A stretch of 50,497 nucleotides of DNA from JALZVT01 sp964611345 (GTDB taxonomy: Bacteria > Pseudomonadota > Gammaproteobacteria > Pseudomonadales > Azotimanducaceae): positions 1 to 50,497 of the forward strand of contig CAZSYU010000024.1 in assembly GCA_964611345.1 (NCBI GenBank), written 5' to 3'. This document shows, piece after piece, positions 40,789 to 49,920 of the stretch. A model generated the notes under the pieces. It did not search any database. It worked only from the letters and a program-made list of their open reading frames with translations, and had not been told where the DNA came from. The number at the start of each line of letters is the position of its first letter. The stretch's first letter is position 1. Position numbers and translations under genes: made by a program.

Positions 40789-43398
40789 TTAAGAGCCGAG
40801 CCGATACCGGAGCTTAAGTACGAGTTGTTCAGCGAATGGCTGGTTAAAGCTATCGCTGAACAGTTCCCCGAAGTCTGAGCCGGGCGCACTGTCCAGGCTG
40901 CTGGCCCGGGTGTACACCAGAAACAAGTCTGACAGGGGTGCGATTTCCCAGCGATAACGCACCTGCAGATTGACCCGCGACACCGTAAAGTCTTCGCTCT
41001 CGCCGGGTATCGGTGTGCGCGCAAGCAGCCGGCCGGCGGTGGTCGGAATGGTGAAGAGGTCGCGCTCGCGAGCATCAATGGCTACCCATTGCAGCGCAAT
41101 GCGAAACTGCTGGCGTGCGGTTGGGAAATAGTCGAGCGTGAAATTGGGTGACCAGCTGGTGCTTTTAAAGGTGGCCATCGTGTCTTCGCCGGTGTGCAAC
41201 AGCCAGGCATCGCGTTCGGTGTGGCGCACCGACAGTTCACTGGTCATGCGATCTGACATGCGCCAGGTGAGACCCGCTTGGTAGGTTCGCGACCAGCCAC
41301 CCAGATCTTCCTGCATTACCCTGGACTCAATAGACGCAGCGAGCCGACGGGTGTTATCAGTGCCAAATTGCAGGCGTCCGTCCCAGCGTGTGTCGATCTT
41401 GTAGGTGCCGTTGCCAAAACTGTTGCGATCTTCGAAGCGCTCCGGGCTCAGGCCGACGCCCCAGCTAATGCGATTCAAACTATCCAACAGAAAATCCTGG
41501 CGAAAGTTGGAGCCAGCGAGGATCAAACGGCCGGCGGTGTTCCAGCCGCCGCCTAAAAATCCTGAGGTACGCACACTCTGAAATCCCGTGATCGACGAGT
41601 TTACTTTGGAGAACGAATAGCGCGCGCCGTAGGTATCCGCGCGGCGCTGAAACCCCAGGTCGTTAACGTCGAGATCTGCGTTGAAGTACTCCAGTTGCAG
41701 ATTGTGCTGTATTCCCTGTTGAGGTACCCAGCGCAGGTCGGTGAAGCCGCCGACGCCTGTGGCTTCGTCGCTAATGTCGGAAACCACCAGCTGCGCGTCC
41801 GCGTTCCACTTCCGGTCAGCAGTGTAGTAGTGCGCATCTACAGAATGCACATAAGCATCGCGATCCGGGTGGGTCACGGCGGAACTGAGCACGCCAATGC
41901 CAATGTAGGCGCCATCTGTGTCGGGCTCATACAGTGCGCGTACTACATTATAGTCGCGGCCAGTTTGGCGCAGATTGATGTCACCACCTGGCAGCTCTTC
42001 GCCGTTCGGGCCAATGCTGCTTGCCCCCTGGCCATCAAATTTGATGTCGTTTTCAAAGGCACTTAACACGCCATAACGCAATTGGCCGATTTGGCCGGTC
42101 GCCTTGATTGCGGCAAGGAGTTCTGTTGGTTGGCCAAGTTCGGCACTGTCTACAGTAACGCCGTCTGGTATATCTGGATCTAATGCGCTGCCACCAATAC
42201 GCCGGGTATTTACCAGTGACAGAGGATTGAAATTGCTTCGTGGGTCAGAACGCGGAGAGGTGTCGAATATTTCCACACCCTCTAGAAAGAACAGGCGCCG
42301 CTCGCGAAAGAACACTTCATTAGCGCTGAAGTTAACAACAACGTCGTCGCTTTCAACGGTGCCAAAATCGGGATTTAGCGAGGCGGTGGCCTGGAAATTC
42401 GTTGATGGCCGCCAAAACAGCTCGGCGCCTGCTTTGTATTGGGTCTCTTGGTCTATGCTATCGCGTGTGACGGACGCGTAAGGGAACGCGGCCCACTGTT
42501 GCCGGGGAGACACGTTTTCGACTTCCAGTTTTTGGTAGCGCGAAAAAAACTTCGATTGGGTGAACGGCAATGCCGGCCACGCCCAGCGCTGATTCAGGTA
42601 AGCAACGCGTCGCGATGCGAAAATTCCCACCGTTCGCGTGCCACTGTTTTTTGGCATGCTCAGAATTGACCAGGGAATGAAAAACTCCACGCTCCAGCCA
42701 TCTTCGGTTCGGGTGCTCGATCTCTGCCACGCGCCATCCCAGTTTGTGGAGTAACGTGCTTCGGGTAAAATGGTGCCGTCGGTGGCGCTGTCGCCAAGGC
42801 TGGTTTGAAACCAAAACCCATAGCGTGCTTCGCCCGAGGTATCGAGCGTAAAGGAAAAAGCGTCGCGGTTGAGTCGGCCCTGGTCTCTGCTCGACAGACG
42901 TTCAAGCAAGGTGTCCGGGTCTTGTTCCATTTCTGCACCAAGATACAGACCGCGCTCGGTATAAAACATGTACATGCGTGTGGCATGTGGCCCAGGCTCG
43001 AGGGTGTCGGGGTCAACTGAGACGAAGTTGGTGATTGGCGAGAGCAGTTGCCAAGCGGGCTCATCCAGTACGCCGTCGAGCGTAATGTCAGCCTCGGGCG
43101 CTAGTGGCAGAGCAATAGCTGGCCCATCACCAACGTCCAGCACAAACTCCGGCGACTCGGCGCTGCTTGCATGCGCACGGGGCAGGTCGCTTGCGCCCAA
43201 AAGGCTCAGTGCGGCGAGCGCAGCCAGACCCCGTAGGCAGGCATTTGACCGCCGGCAGCAAGCTGACAAAAACGCTGGTAGGGAAGAGAAAATCGAGCAG
43301 CTCCGAAGCTCAGGATGGACGAATACCGGGGTGGGCCGGGGCACCATGGGGCGCGCCGCTTGAAAGAATACGGGCGTTGCAGTCTCCCAGTAAAGCAT
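40789..43398 (-). CDS. DUF5916/CBM9-like outer-membrane protein
   Basis: An 869-residue exported protein. After a long N-terminal stretch with a signal core (LRGLAALAALSLLGASDL) comes a CBM9-like domain (ITLDGVLDEPAWQ to WSVEFFIPWSIL). Then comes the DUF5916 region, LNPDFGTVESDDVVVNFSAN with FFRERRLFFLEG, and a beta-barrel-like C terminus of alternating strands. These proteins are predicted outer-membrane barrels of unknown role in marine bacteria. The start is uncertain: ATGs at 43398 and 43347 both leave an unusually long n-region and neither has a clear ribosome site. Confidence 0.85.
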   Translation of the reverse strand: MLYWETATPVFFQAARPMVPRPTPVFVHPELRSCSIFSSLPAFLSACCRRSNACLRGLAALAALSLLGASDLPRAHASSAESPEFVLDVGDGPAIALPLAPEADITLDGVLDEPAWQLLSPITNFVSVDPDTLEPGPHATRMYMFYTERGLYLGAEMEQDPDTLLERLSSRDQGRLNRDAFSFTLDTSGEARYGFWFQTSLGDSATDGTILPEARYSTNWDGAWQRSSTRTEDGWSVEFFIPWSILSMPKNSGTRTVGIFASRRVAYLNQRWAWPALPFTQSKFFSRYQKLEVENVSPRQQWAAFPYASVTRDSIDQETQYKAGAELFWRPSTNFQATASLNPDFGTVESDDVVVNFSANEVFFRERRLFFLEGVEIFDTSPRSDPRSNFNPLSLVNTRRIGGSALDPDIPDGVTVDSAELGQPTELLAAIKATGQIGQLRYGVLSAFENDIKFDGQGASSIGPNGEELPGGDINLRQTGRDYNVVRALYEPDTDGAYIGIGVLSSAVTHPDRDAYVHSVDAHYYTADRKWNADAQLVVSDISDEATGVGGFTDLRWVPQQGIQHNLQLEYFNADLDVNDLGFQRRADTYGARYSFSKVNSSITGFQSVRTSGFLGGGWNTAGRLILAGSNFRQDFLLDSLNRISWGVGLSPERFEDRNSFGNGTYKIDTRWDGRLQFGTDNTRRLAASIESRVMQEDLGGWSRTYQAGLTWRMSDRMTSELSVRHTERDAWLLHTGEDTMATFKSTSWSPNFTLDYFPTARQQFRIALQWVAIDARERDLFTIPTTAGRLLARTPIPGESEDFTVSRVNLQVRYRWEIAPLSDLFLVYTRASSLDSAPGSDFGELFSDSFNQPFAEQLVLKLRYRLGS

Positions 43399-43433
43399 TC
43401 TGCCAGGCAGGTATATGTTCTGTCAGACAGTAC

Positions 43434-43838
43434 TCAGTTGGCGGGCGACCCAGTGCTCACTACCACCCGCGCAACCAGGCCGTGCACTGCCGGGCTGCCA
43501 TGCAGTTGGCACGCCAATCGAGAGTTTGTTGAGGCCTCATCAACAAAGTGCAGCAGCTCCGTCTCATCGGGGTGCTGAACAGGCAGCTGGGATAATTGGT
43601 CTGAGTCAAATTCACACAGGCAGGTTGCGCAATTTATGGCGCCGCCACATTGCCCGACAATGCCCTCGACCCCTGCGACAAGTGCTGCATCCATTAGGCT
43701 TTGACCCTGCAGCACAGGCACTTTGCGGCTGCTGCCACTGGGCTCCACAAACTCCACCACACAGCCCTCAACGTCATCCTGTGATGTGCTAGAACCGGCG
43801 CGGGCCGAACAGCGGGAAGACTGGGAAGGTGCTGACAT
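43434..43838 (-). CDS. 2Fe-2S ferredoxin, adrenodoxin-like
   Basis: A 134-residue electron carrier. The cluster ligands are CGGAINCATC (Cys-x5-Cys-x2-Cys) and the fourth Cys in RLACQLHG, the spacing of adrenodoxin or P450-type ferredoxins. The first 25 residues are Ser-rich and outside the domain. Such ferredoxins commonly feed cytochrome P450s or ring-hydroxylating enzymes, but none is in the window. It lies 35 bases upstream of the DUF5916 gene in the same direction and is divergent from the PHP gene. Confidence 0.9.
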   Translation of the reverse strand: MSAPSQSSRCSARAGSSTSQDDVEGCVVEFVEPSGSSRKVPVLQGQSLMDAALVAGVEGIVGQCGGAINCATCLCEFDSDQLSQLPVQHPDETELLHFVDEASTNSRLACQLHGSPAVHGLVARVVVSTGSPAN

Positions 43839-43943
43839 TGGAGCGTTTTGTGTCTTGTTACTTACAAACGCCTAGTGTATCTCACTCGCGGGCACGCGTT
43901 TGCAAGGTTAGAATTGGTATTAGCACCTGTAAGGAGATCGCGC

Positions 43944-44582
43944 GTGATTCTGGATCTACACGCCCATTCCATAAAATCCGATGACGGCCGCGCCAAAGTG
44001 CAGAACTATTGCCGGTGGATTACCACGCGCAATGTGCCCATCGATGGCTTTGTGCTCACGGAACATCGTCAGTTTGATTTCGAATCAGACTACTCTGAAC
44101 TGGCCGAGAAATTTGATCTCGCCATTTTGAAGGGTGCCGAGGTAGAAACGGAATATGGCCATGTGCTGGTGTTTGGCGTCACCAAAGCACTCACCGACGA
44201 ATTTGATTTTGGCAACATCACACTGAAGCTCGCAGATGTTATGGCAGCCGCAGAAAAACATGGCGCAGTTGCTGTGCCGTGCCACCCCGGTCGAGTGCGC
44301 GTTGGTATGTCCGCGCATATCGAAGAACACGGCATTCCCGAAGGGGTGCGCATTGTCGAAATCTACAACGGCGGTAGCCGGGGTAACGAAGATGAAATAG
44401 CCCAGTCGATGGCTGAGGAACTGAGCTATCAAGGCATTGGCGGCAGTGACGCACATATCGTGAGTCACATTGGTCGTTGCGCCACCCGTTTCAAGGTTGA
44501 GATAAAAACGGAAGTCGATCTGGTGGCTGCACTGAAGTCGGGTGACTTCGAAGCGGTAACCTTTAAAGAGCATGCGGCATGA
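43944..44582 (+). CDS. PHP-domain metal-dependent phosphoesterase
   Basis: A 212-residue protein with the PHP fold. Metal-binding motifs are LDLHAHSIKSDDG at the N terminus, VLTEHRQFDF, GAEVETEYGH, AVPCHPGR and the closing GGSDAHIVSHIG. PHP proteins hydrolyse phosphomonoesters or act as nucleases; the stand-alone form is often annotated as a histidinol-phosphatase-like or RNase AM-like enzyme. Translation starts at a GTG at 43944, 7 bases after AAGGAG; the upstream frame to 43848 lacks similarity. The stop overlaps the next start (ATGA). Confidence 0.88.
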   Translation: MILDLHAHSIKSDDGRAKVQNYCRWITTRNVPIDGFVLTEHRQFDFESDYSELAEKFDLAILKGAEVETEYGHVLVFGVTKALTDEFDFGNITLKLADVMAAAEKHGAVAVPCHPGRVRVGMSAHIEEHGIPEGVRIVEIYNGGSRGNEDEIAQSMAEELSYQGIGGSDAHIVSHIGRCATRFKVEIKTEVDLVAALKSGDFEAVTFKEHAA

Positions 44583-45067
44583 GTAGCGCGGCGACCCACG
44601 ACGGCAACGCTCAGGACAAGAAACCCCTGGACGTTGACGCGCTAAAAGAAGAATTTCTCTTCAAGGTGTTCGACGAAAAGAAATTCTCTTTCAGCGCGCA
44701 GGCACTGGCAGACTACGCCGTCGCCTGTGGCGAGACTGCCCCGCGCTATACCGACCCTGCACACGAAGACTTTCAGGCGCCACCGACCATCGCGACCAGT
44801 CTGCAACCTGGTAAGCGCATGCCCAAAGGCTTTCCCAGGGTTGCGGGGTTGGGCATGGATGCCGGCAAGGCCGTCTCGCCCAAGGCGCCGATTCGTCCCG
44901 ATGTAGAACTGACGGGCAAGAGTCACATGCAGGATATTTACACCAAGACGGGACGCTCGGGTCGTATGGTGTTTTTTGTAATTCGAATGGAAGTTTACGA
45001 CGAAAGCGACACTGCTGTGGCCAGTGCCGATACGTCAGTTGTCATACGCGAAAAGCCAGCCGACTGA
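44579..45067 (+). CDS. MaoC-like N-terminal dehydratase-domain protein
   Basis: A 162-residue hot-dog-fold protein of the FAS1/MaoC N-terminal dehydratase type: FSAQALADYAVACGETAPRYTDPAH is the typical opening, followed by FQAPPTIATSL. It has no canonical hydratase His/Asp pair of its own in the part I can read, and such N-domains usually pair with a catalytic MaoC subunit. That partner is encoded 25 bases downstream. It overlaps the PHP gene by 4 bases. Together they resemble a heterodimeric enoyl-CoA or 3-hydroxyacyl-CoA hydratase. Confidence 0.82.
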   Translation: MSSAATHDGNAQDKKPLDVDALKEEFLFKVFDEKKFSFSAQALADYAVACGETAPRYTDPAHEDFQAPPTIATSLQPGKRMPKGFPRVAGLGMDAGKAVSPKAPIRPDVELTGKSHMQDIYTKTGRSGRMVFFVIRMEVYDESDTAVASADTSVVIREKPAD

Positions 45068-45092
45068 ATGCCTAGTGTAAGGCCAGATAACC

Positions 45093-45506
45093 ATGACCAT
45101 TGAAAAACTGTCTGATGTTGAGTTTGGTGTGGAGCTACCGGTGTTCGAACCGGATACCAGCATTGCCAATGTGCAGCGCTTCGGTGCGGCATCAGGCTGG
45201 AATTCACCGCGCTTTACCGATCACGATCACGCACGTGGTGAAGGCTTCCCCGGGGCGCTCGTGCCTGGAATTATGAGTCAGGGTTTTTTAGCGGCCATGA
45301 TCCATCGCTGGGCACCTGAGGCAGAAATTCAAAATGTCGACACCATATTTCGGGCGCCGGTTATTGTCGATGTCGTTCATCGCATCAGCGGCGTAGTCAC
45401 TGACATTGATGAAGATGAGGGCGTGGTAGAGATCGATTTGACCCTGGTGAATGAGGCTGACGAGACGCGGGTGCTCGGTACAGCGCTGGTTAAATTGCGA
45501 AGCTGA
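45093..45506 (+). CDS. MaoC-family (R)-specific hydratase-like protein
   Basis: A 137-residue single hot-dog protein. The helix and catalytic region read VQRFGAASGWNSPRFTDHDHA, then GFPGALVPGIMSQGFLA. The back strands include DTIFRAPVIVDVVHRISGVV. Members hydrate enoyl-CoA or dehydrate 3-hydroxyacyl-CoA. The Asp-x4-His pair is replaced here by a D-H-D-H stretch whose alignment I cannot settle. The next gene starts one base after its stop. Confidence 0.82.
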   Translation: MTIEKLSDVEFGVELPVFEPDTSIANVQRFGAASGWNSPRFTDHDHARGEGFPGALVPGIMSQGFLAAMIHRWAPEAEIQNVDTIFRAPVIVDVVHRISGVVTDIDEDEGVVEIDLTLVNEADETRVLGTALVKLRS

Positions 45507-45507
45507 T

Positions 45508-47850
45508 ATGCGCTTGCCTGATTACGCTCGGGGTCCACTGGATGCATCGCTGGTACTTCTTGTACTGATGTTTGTCCTGATGTCGAGCGCGGTGGTTCAT
45601 GCCGAGCGCCTGTTGACACGTACTGATACTAACCAAGACGGCAACTTTGTCGTGCAGTTTGTCGACGTCGCCCGCGTTGGTAATTCACTGGTGGTTGGGC
45701 CGCCAGTGACGCTGGGTTCGCCTTTGCCCGCAAACGCAACCGTAGGTCGGGTGTTGCCGGTCAACGGCGGCCGACACATGGTATACGTTGCCTTCACTGC
45801 TGATGCCGCAAGCTTTGATGATCTGTTTGTTGTTGATATCAACACACCAGGCAGTTCGCAGGTGCTAAACGCACCTCGTGTGGTGGGCGTCGAATCGCCG
45901 ATTCTCTTCACGGGTGTGAATGGCAGCAGTAATGTCGCTTTTGCACTGCGGAATGTGACAACCGGCACCGATCGATTGTTTGTGGCCGATGTCGAAACAC
46001 CGGGTGAACATCGACTTATTACCGATACTTTGCCAGCCGGCGGGACTATTGGTGACATGGAGATGAGTCCGGATGGACGCGTGCTTGTTTATCGTGTTGA
46101 CCTCGCTGGTGCCGAGCCTCAGTTACGGCTGTCCTTTTTAACAGAGCCCGAGAATTCACGTATTATTGATTTTCCCGCTCCCGAGACAAATTACAGCCCC
46201 AGTGAGTTTCAGTTTAGTGCCAATTCCCGGCGTTTCCTGTGGCGCAGTGGCGTAGGCCCAGGTCCCTTTGGTAGCACAGCCCCGTTACGCTCTGAACCGC
46301 TACGTATGGTTGAAATCGACTCCGATCGGGTGACTGTAAGCAGCGCGATACAGGTGAATCAGGGTGCTGTTGTTGATGAGCAGGTGTTCGAATTTGAAAT
46401 CGATAAAAACAGCCAGCGCGCCTTCTATCGATCCATTCCTGCCGGTTCCGTTGGCCCTGGTGACACCTTCACGGTGAATCTTGCAGTGCCGGGTATTGCC
46501 ACTAAGATAAACCCGGCACCCGTGTTTGGTGCCGGGTTTACCAACCAGGAAGATGTACTGATTATTGGTGAGTCTGTGCTGTACAACGCAGCCCAGGAAA
46601 ACCCAGCGCTGGTTGAGTTATTCAGTGCGCCCGCCGATGGCAGCGGAAATTCCGCTCGGCTCTCAGGGTCGTTACCACTTGCGCCAACAAGCTTTTCCGC
46701 GTCTTTGCCAGGTGTCAGTCATATGGTGGCAAGCGCAGATGAGTCTTTGGTTGCCGTTGTGGATGGCGATCCGGCGCGAAATATTTTTGTGTTAAACATC
46801 AACAACCCGGCGCAAACCTTCAACCCCTTTCAACTCGGGCTTGGTCAAAGCATTGAGACCACCTCGCGCACCAACCTCACACGGCAAGACCCGTTCTCGC
46901 TCAGTCCTAGCTCGAACTTCATCGCCACTTTGCTTGATCCGCCCTTTGGAACAGTAGGTGGTAACGCCGTGGGTGCCGCGTCGGGGCTGCTCGTGGCACT
47001 GGCAGATGTGAGTGGGTCTGGTCGACAAGCGTTTCCCCCTGCGACGCAATCGCTGGCAGGTTTTGACTGGTTGGCAGATCGGACAGCCCTGTCAGCAGCG
47101 ATCTTGCCAACGAGTCGTTCGGGACAAGTAGGTGCAACCCTGTCTGCGTTTGTCTCCGTCATTAACGGCGGTAATGTGACTGCAACCGACTGTGCACTTG
47201 TCCTGGATTCGAGCGCGCCCATTGCCTTTGACTATCAGCGCACTAACCCAACCACCAACGCAGTTGTTGGGTTGCCTAACACGCCGTCCAATATCGCAGC
47301 GGGTGCCGTGCAAACGTATCTCATCACGATGCAATTGCTTGAAGTGTTTGCGCCCATCGAAACTCAGTTCCGATTTTCGTGCGCCAATGCATCTAATGCC
47401 TCTAGTGTGGCAGGGCTAAACACGCTGTTGTTGTCGGGTTCGAGTGTGCCCGTGCCCGATGTGGTGGCGTTGGCGGCTACACCAGGCGCCAATGGCTTTC
47501 TTGATTTGCCAGGCAACACTGGCTCTGCCGCCTTTGCAGTGGCTACCGTGAACTTGGGTAGCGCCGCTGCATTGACGGCCACGGTAGATACCTTCGGTGT
47601 GAACTTACCGGTGTCTCTGGGCATCTGCCAAACAAACTCGGCTGGTGCGTGTATTGATGCGTCGGAGCCGGTGACAAGCACCACGACATTTACGGCCACG
47701 GCAGGTGGTACACCGTCCTTCAGTATCTTTGTCGGCGGCGCAGGGTTTGTTCCTGATCGTGCGGCCGAAAATCGGGTGCGGGTTGAGTTTCTTGATGCCA
47801 GCGGTGCCGTGCGCGGCCAGACCAGTGTAGCCTTACGAACCAGTAACTGA
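45508..47850 (+). CDS. Secreted TolB/propeller-like protein with CARDB/DUF11-like C terminus
   Basis: A 780-residue exported protein (signal peptide core SLVLLVLMFVLMSSAVVHA). Residues about 30-500 contain repeated blade-like units (DDLFVVDINTPGS, DRLFVADVETPGE, NIFVLNINNPAQ) with SPDGRVLVYRV, as in TolB-type propellers. The last 280 residues contain beta-sandwich repeats about noncovered cell-surface use (FVSVINGGNVTATDCALVLD; LGICQTNSAGACI), of the DUF11/CARDB type. Three Cys pairs may form disulfides. It is probably a surface or periplasmic binding protein. It follows the MaoC gene by one base although its job is unrelated. Confidence 0.75.
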   Translation: MRLPDYARGPLDASLVLLVLMFVLMSSAVVHAERLLTRTDTNQDGNFVVQFVDVARVGNSLVVGPPVTLGSPLPANATVGRVLPVNGGRHMVYVAFTADAASFDDLFVVDINTPGSSQVLNAPRVVGVESPILFTGVNGSSNVAFALRNVTTGTDRLFVADVETPGEHRLITDTLPAGGTIGDMEMSPDGRVLVYRVDLAGAEPQLRLSFLTEPENSRIIDFPAPETNYSPSEFQFSANSRRFLWRSGVGPGPFGSTAPLRSEPLRMVEIDSDRVTVSSAIQVNQGAVVDEQVFEFEIDKNSQRAFYRSIPAGSVGPGDTFTVNLAVPGIATKINPAPVFGAGFTNQEDVLIIGESVLYNAAQENPALVELFSAPADGSGNSARLSGSLPLAPTSFSASLPGVSHMVASADESLVAVVDGDPARNIFVLNINNPAQTFNPFQLGLGQSIETTSRTNLTRQDPFSLSPSSNFIATLLDPPFGTVGGNAVGAASGLLVALADVSGSGRQAFPPATQSLAGFDWLADRTALSAAILPTSRSGQVGATLSAFVSVINGGNVTATDCALVLDSSAPIAFDYQRTNPTTNAVVGLPNTPSNIAAGAVQTYLITMQLLEVFAPIETQFRFSCANASNASSVAGLNTLLLSGSSVPVPDVVALAATPGANGFLDLPGNTGSAAFAVATVNLGSAAALTATVDTFGVNLPVSLGICQTNSAGACIDASEPVTSTTTFTATAGGTPSFSIFVGGAGFVPDRAAENRVRVEFLDASGAVRGQTSVALRTSN

Positions 47851-47878
47851 TTGCTTGATACACACAGGGGAGATCACG

Positions 47879-48970
47879 ATGGGAACCGCAGCAAGAGTAG
47901 TGGTGTTGCCACAGCAACCCGGCGCACTGGAAGTTCAAGACCTAACTCTACCCGATCCTGGCCCCACGCAAGTTGTGGTTAAGCAGTACGCTTCGGGCGT
48001 GTGTCATTCGCAGCTCCACCAGATGCATCGCGAGCGTACTTCCCCGGTTATTCTGGGTCACGAGGCAACTGGCGTTATTCTCAAGAAAGGCAGTGAGGTC
48101 ACGCACGTTGCTGAGGGTGACACGGTGCTTGTCACTTGGGTGCCGCGTGCAGCTAAAGAGGCCACTGGCCTGCCGGTGCGAGCCACGCTTGAGGTTGCCG
48201 GGGGCACGGCACAATCAGAAAACGTGTTTACCTGGGCCGATCACACCATCTGTGACGAACAGTACGTTGTGAAGACCGATGCCAACATAAAGAAGGACGT
48301 TACCTCCATTATCGGCTGTGCCGTAATGACCGGCGCAGGCGCGGTGATTAACACGGCCAACGTTAAGGCTGGCGAAAGTGTCGCGATATTTGGGGTTGGT
48401 GGCGTAGGGTTGTCAGCAGTGGTCGGAGCTCGCATGGCAGGGGCAAACCCGATTATTGCCGTTGATCTAGATGACGCAAAACTCGAGTTTGCCAAACGCT
48501 TTGGTGCTACCCATACCATCAATGCCGGGCGCGAAGACGCGGTCGCTGCGATTCACGCCATGACGGTGCGCGAGGGCGAACATACGATTATGCGCCAAGT
48601 AGTCAGTGGTGCGGACTACACCTTCGACTGCATTGGGTTGCGGCAAACTATGGAACAGATCGCTCCGGCGTGTCGCACCTGCCACTTTGGTGAGCAGGTT
48701 GGTGGCACTGCAGTGTTGGTGGGTGTGCCATCTACGCCGGTTGAGTTGAATGCGATTGACATGCTCATCAACGAGAAGCAGTTTCGCGGCAGCATAGGCG
48801 GCTCGTGCGCCCCCGATCGTGATTTTCCTACCTTCCTAAAGTGGCATGCGGATGGCCATTTGCCACTGGAAGAATTGGTCACCGAGCGTTACTCGATCGA
48901 TCAGATCAATGAGGCCACCACTGCACTGGAAGAAGGCAAGATCAGCGGTCGTGCTATTCTCGAGTTTTAG
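47879..48970 (+). CDS. Zinc-type MDR alcohol dehydrogenase lacking structural-zinc lobe
   Basis: A 363-residue medium-chain dehydrogenase. Catalytic zinc ligands are Cys42 (SGVCHSQLH), His61-Glu62 (GHEATGVI) and Cys147 (IIGCAVMTGAGAV). The Rossmann loop is FGVGGVGLSAV, then VDLDDAKLEFAKRFGA. The overall path follows class III-type ADHs, but the four-Cys lobe that binds the structural zinc is absent; residues 85-125 read PRAAKEATGLPVRATLEV instead. A strong AGGGGAG site precedes the ATG at 47879. The substrate is unknown. The dioxygenase gene is convergent. Confidence 0.88.
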   Translation: MGTAARVVVLPQQPGALEVQDLTLPDPGPTQVVVKQYASGVCHSQLHQMHRERTSPVILGHEATGVILKKGSEVTHVAEGDTVLVTWVPRAAKEATGLPVRATLEVAGGTAQSENVFTWADHTICDEQYVVKTDANIKKDVTSIIGCAVMTGAGAVINTANVKAGESVAIFGVGGVGLSAVVGARMAGANPIIAVDLDDAKLEFAKRFGATHTINAGREDAVAAIHAMTVREGEHTIMRQVVSGADYTFDCIGLRQTMEQIAPACRTCHFGEQVGGTAVLVGVPSTPVELNAIDMLINEKQFRGSIGGSCAPDRDFPTFLKWHADGHLPLEELVTERYSIDQINEATTALEEGKISGRAILEF

Positions 48971-48981
48971 CTAGTGCACGC

Positions 48982-49908
48982 TTAGCCATCCATTTGTCCG
49001 CCTTGTGGATTGCCGGCGTGCAAATGTTTGTGTAGCTGACGATCAAAGCGGCTGGTGGCTGACATGGGTCCAGAGCGCATGTGCGGCTGCCAGCGCGGTG
49101 CGCCAACGCCTTCTGGTTTGTCGCCCATGATGGTCACACGCTGAATGATGCGTTCGCCCTCGAAGTCGTTAACCACAAAGTGCTGGGTGCAGCGGTTGTC
49201 CCACATGGCAATGGTGCCTGGAGTCCAGTTGTAACGAACGGTAAACCGCGGATTGCTCACCCACTTGGTGAGGTGCCGCAACAGCATGTCAGATTCTTCA
49301 GCGTTCATTTCCACAATGCGGCGAGTGAAGTGTTCGTTAACGTACAAACCTTTTTTGCCAGTTACCGGATGAACGCGGACCACCGGGTGCACGGCGGTTT
49401 TGTCGGGACGGTTGTGGGGCAGCGCATCGTGCAGCGCACTCAAGCCTTCGCACATTTCTTTCATGGGCTCAGAAAGTTCTGTATAGGCACGATTCATGCT
49501 CGACCACATGGTGTCGCCGCCGGTTTCTGGGCACTTCACCATGTGCAGCACCGACATTAGTGCGGGGCTGTCCTGAAAGGTGATGTCGGTGTGCCACTCG
49601 TCAGCGATACCGCCCTGCGTTGCCGCAAGCTCAAAAATTTCGGGGTGATCGATAAATGCATTCTTTAAATTGGGATGCCCTTCGAGCTGACCAAAGTTGC
49701 GACCGAAGGCAACGTGTTCGTCGGTAGTCGGGCTTTGGTTTGGAAAGAACAGCACCTCGTGCTCATGCAGCAGATCCCAAATGGCGGCGACATCGCTCTC
49801 GGTTGCTTTGGCGATGCTCATGCCCGTGACCTCGGCACCCAGTGCGGCAGCCAGACGTTTCACCTTCCAGTTAGCAGGGACGCGCTCGAGGGTATGTGCT
49901 TCGCTCAT
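48982..49908 (-). CDS. TauD/TfdA-family 2-oxoglutarate dioxygenase
   Basis: A 308-residue Fe(II)/2-oxoglutarate oxygenase. Iron ligands are His106 and Asp108 (EWHTDITF) and His243 (CTQHFVV); Arg257 (IIQRVTIMGD) binds 2-oxoglutarate. RLAAALGAEVTG and VLFFPNQ are the family N terminus. TauD acts on taurine and TfdA on phenoxyacetates; this protein may use another sulfonate or ether. It ends convergent with the ADH gene and starts 12 bases after the upstream hydrolase gene on the same strand. Confidence 0.93.
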   Translation of the reverse strand: MSEAHTLERVPANWKVKRLAAALGAEVTGMSIAKATESDVAAIWDLLHEHEVLFFPNQSPTTDEHVAFGRNFGQLEGHPNLKNAFIDHPEIFELAATQGGIADEWHTDITFQDSPALMSVLHMVKCPETGGDTMWSSMNRAYTELSEPMKEMCEGLSALHDALPHNRPDKTAVHPVVRVHPVTGKKGLYVNEHFTRRIVEMNAEESDMLLRHLTKWVSNPRFTVRYNWTPGTIAMWDNRCTQHFVVNDFEGERIIQRVTIMGDKPEGVGAPRWQPHMRSGPMSATSRFDRQLHKHLHAGNPQGGQMDG

Positions 49909-49920
49909 GATGTTCTCTCT

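Noticed and set aside
44085..44573. Antisense frame of 162 codons over the PHP gene
   Set aside because: Shadow of a gene with complete metal-binding motifs; no independent features.
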